NCBI RefSeq assembly: GCF_001467895.1
Contig: NZ_LNYO01000013.1
Location: 40,502 to 104,501, forward strand
DNA length: 64,000 nucleotides
Direction of reading: 5' to 3'
Source: Legionella nautarum
GTDB taxonomy: Bacteria > Pseudomonadota > Gammaproteobacteria > Legionellales > Legionellaceae
Shown here: piece after piece, positions 62,676 to 64,000 of the stretch
Layout of the letters: the number at the start of each line of letters is the position of its first letter
How positions within the stretch are numbered: position 1 is the first letter of the stretch
Notes under the pieces: model-generated
The model's database searches: none
What the model saw: only the letters and a program-made list of their open reading frames with translations
What the model was told of the DNA's origin: nothing
Translations under genes and position numbers: made by a program

Positions 62676-63563
62676 TCAACGAAACAAAAGTTGTCCACTA
62701 ACTCCAAGAGCTTCTTCGCCTGAGCCGCCGCCTTCATTATTTTCTATGGATTTTTCATTTGGCTTACTGTTTGCACTTTCTGAACTAGGAACGGTCAGAG
62801 CGGGGGCAGGATTTTTAAGCGCCTCGGTTAAACTAATAAAGGTATAGCCGTTTTGTTTATACATTTGAATAATGTCACCCAAAACATAACTATTCAGTAA
62901 GTTTGCGTGAATTAACAGAATTTGTTTAACCGGCTGGCCTTTTGCGCGTTGTTCAGCCTTAAGTGTTTGGTTCCAGATGTAAGCTAGGTAGCGAGGTTTT
63001 AACTTGTCGATATAGGCTACTCTTGAACGATAGGGCACTTTATAGAGCTGTTCATTAAAGCGAAAATCCTTGCTATCGATGGTGACTGGCGCAATGACAT
63101 AATGATTTTCTGCCAGATAATTAAGCACTTTGGGTTTTGAAGTTTTACCCCCCTCTGCGAGATAAGGGTAGCGAAAATATTTCGGCTCGGTCAATAAAGG
63201 GGATAAAATTTTATCAGCACGAGCGACGTCAGCAATGTATTTATCAGCATTCATTTGATTCAAATTGTAGTGCGAATAAGTGTGATTACCAAGCATGAAG
63301 CCTGCGTTACGAAATTGCTCAAGAAAAGCCCACTGTCCTTTTGCTATCGCTCCTGCGATAACAAATCCGGTAGCAGGAACGTGGTTTTGTGTGAGTGCTT
63401 CAATAATTTTGCTAAAACGCTCAGTGGCTCTTTGCTGATTACCTGGAGTGTCCATTTTTGAGGCTACTAAAGGCAGATCGTCTATTGTTATCGCAATTTC
63501 GCGAGTCTGGGCAAAAGAATTGCAGGCCACTAAAAAAAGGCAAAATAAAGATAATTTACGCAT
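62676..63563 (-). CDS. Exported polysaccharide deacetylase (NodB-like)
   Basis: A 295-aa carbohydrate esterase family 4-like enzyme. The metal/catalytic motifs are TIDDLP (Asp28, Asp29), GNHTYSHYNL (His94, His98) and RYPY (131-134); the C-terminal catalytic His region is LLIHANLLN. The N-terminus MRKLSLFCLFLVAC contains a possible lipobox LVAC (Cys14), but cleavage at SFA-Q is also possible, so lipid anchoring is unsure. The C-terminal 45 residues are a Ser/Glu/Gly-rich linker, unusual for the family. The start at 63563 has AAGGA 6 nt upstream. Confidence 0.85.
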   Translation of the reverse strand: MRKLSLFCLFLVACNSFAQTREIAITIDDLPLVASKMDTPGNQQRATERFSKIIEALTQNHVPATGFVIAGAIAKGQWAFLEQFRNAGFMLGNHTYSHYNLNQMNADKYIADVARADKILSPLLTEPKYFRYPYLAEGGKTSKPKVLNYLAENHYVIAPVTIDSKDFRFNEQLYKVPYRSRVAYIDKLKPRYLAYIWNQTLKAEQRAKGQPVKQILLIHANLLNSYVLGDIIQMYKQNGYTFISLTEALKNPAPALTVPSSESANSKPNEKSIENNEGGGSGEEALGVSGQLLFR

Positions 63564-63769
63564 CGATAATCCTTTATCAAGAAGGTTCATAAAATTAGTG
63601 TAGCAGGGCTTTTTCTAAGAAGCGAAAAAAAATAGCTTTGTTGGCTAAAAGAAGTTAACTAAATGAATATTTGACCTTTTTTTGTTCATTCTCTCATGGA
63701 TCTTCTCTCATACAATTTATAGCTGATGACTAGCATTTTTCTTTTTTAGTGAGAGATGATTAAAATTGC

Positions 63770-63798
63770 TTGACAGTTAAGGGGTGCCTCATTAAACT
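63770..63798 (+). promoter_or_regulatory. Sigma70 promoter of the tRNA pair
   Basis: TTGACA at 63770-63775 and TAAACT at 63793-63798 with an exact 17-base spacer. tRNA-Ala starts 15 bases after the -10 box. Confidence 0.7.
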
Positions 63799-63812
63799 TC
63801 GATTCTCTTTTT

Positions 63813-63888
<76 letters not shown>

Positions 63889-63923
63889 TCATTAATTTCG
63901 ATTGCTGATGGGAAAAACTTTAG

Positions 63924-63999
63924 GTCCCCATCGTCTAGAGGCCTAGGACACTGCCCTTTCACGGCGGTAACAGGGGTTCGAATCCCCTTGGGGACGCCA
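63924..63999 (+). tRNA. tRNA-Glu (anticodon TTC)
   Basis: A 76-base cloverleaf: acceptor GTCCCCA / TGGGGAC, anticodon loop CTTTCAC (anticodon TTC), T-arm AGGGG TTCGAAT CCCCT, and encoded CCA ending one base before the window edge. It is 35 bases after tRNA-Ala and probably co-transcribed. Confidence 0.96.
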
Positions 64000-64000
64000 T

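Overview
The window reads as chromosome from an AT-rich gammaproteobacterium of the Legionellales, most likely Legionella or a close relative. The evidence is a LetS/BarA-type sensor kinase, a myo-inositol operon with the fused kinase-isomerase iolCB in the order iolT-iolG-iolCB-iolD-iolE, a bufferin-type Cys-rich peptide, and several large low-similarity proteins with eukaryote-like or repeat architecture that resemble Dot/Icm effectors. No secretion machinery of the Dot/Icm type lies in the window, so the effector idea is inference.

Layout. 1-9.3 kb: a 1.3-kaa seven-repeat solenoid protein with an acidic C-terminal tail, an alpha/beta hydrolase, glnE, a decayed umuC fragment, a lone HPt protein and a VOC protein. 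9.3-18.6 kb: the inositol catabolic operon with its transporter, a periplasmic amino-acid-binding-like protein and an MHS-type MFS carrier. 18.6-22.2 kb: two copies of a MITE-like palindromic element around a cyclase-family enzyme, a truncated marC and gadB. 22.2-31.7 kb: PPi-type phosphofructokinase, letS, gltX, a single-domain response regulator, a PAS-PAS histidine kinase with an unrecognised partner, and a PQ-loop protein. 31.7-36.6 kb: a small accessory island with an effector-like protein carrying His and Asn-Cys motifs, a small exported protein and two membrane-anchored PP2C paralogues. The PP2C proteins are unusual: the DGHG motif lies after the DN motif instead of near the N-terminus, and one paralogue has lost its metal ligands. 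36.7-38.3 kb: argE and a third copy of the MITE-like element.

38.4-56.4 kb is the most striking part: one uninterrupted, translationally coupled run of 24 minus-strand genes, fliQ-fliR-flhB-flhA-flgF-flgG-flgH-flgI-flgB-flgC-fliE-fliF-(fliG-like)-fliH-fliI-fliJ-fliK-flgD-flgE-fliM-fliN-fliO-fliP-TPR, behind a sigma70-type promoter. It encodes the export apparatus, ATPase, MS ring, rod, P and L rings and hook. It contains no flagellin, filament cap, hook-filament junction protein, stator, chemotaxis gene, FlhF/FlhG, FliA or FlgM. The rotor proteins are cut down: the FliG-position protein has 146 aa, FliM has 235 aa and lacks the CheY-binding N-terminus, FlgD has only its N-terminal domain, and FlgH has no lipobox cysteine. 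I infer a flagellum-derived hook-basal body used for secretion or surface display rather than swimming, unless the missing parts are encoded elsewhere.

56.4-64 kb: ychJ, a GST-like protein, a small ribbon-helix-helix-like protein, an mlaE-mlaD-pqiC set without an ATPase gene, bufA2, a cytosolic-looking metzincin protease, a polysaccharide deacetylase, and tRNA-Ala(GGC) and tRNA-Glu(TTC) behind a good sigma70 promoter.

All calls come from reading motifs and translated sequence. No database search was run.
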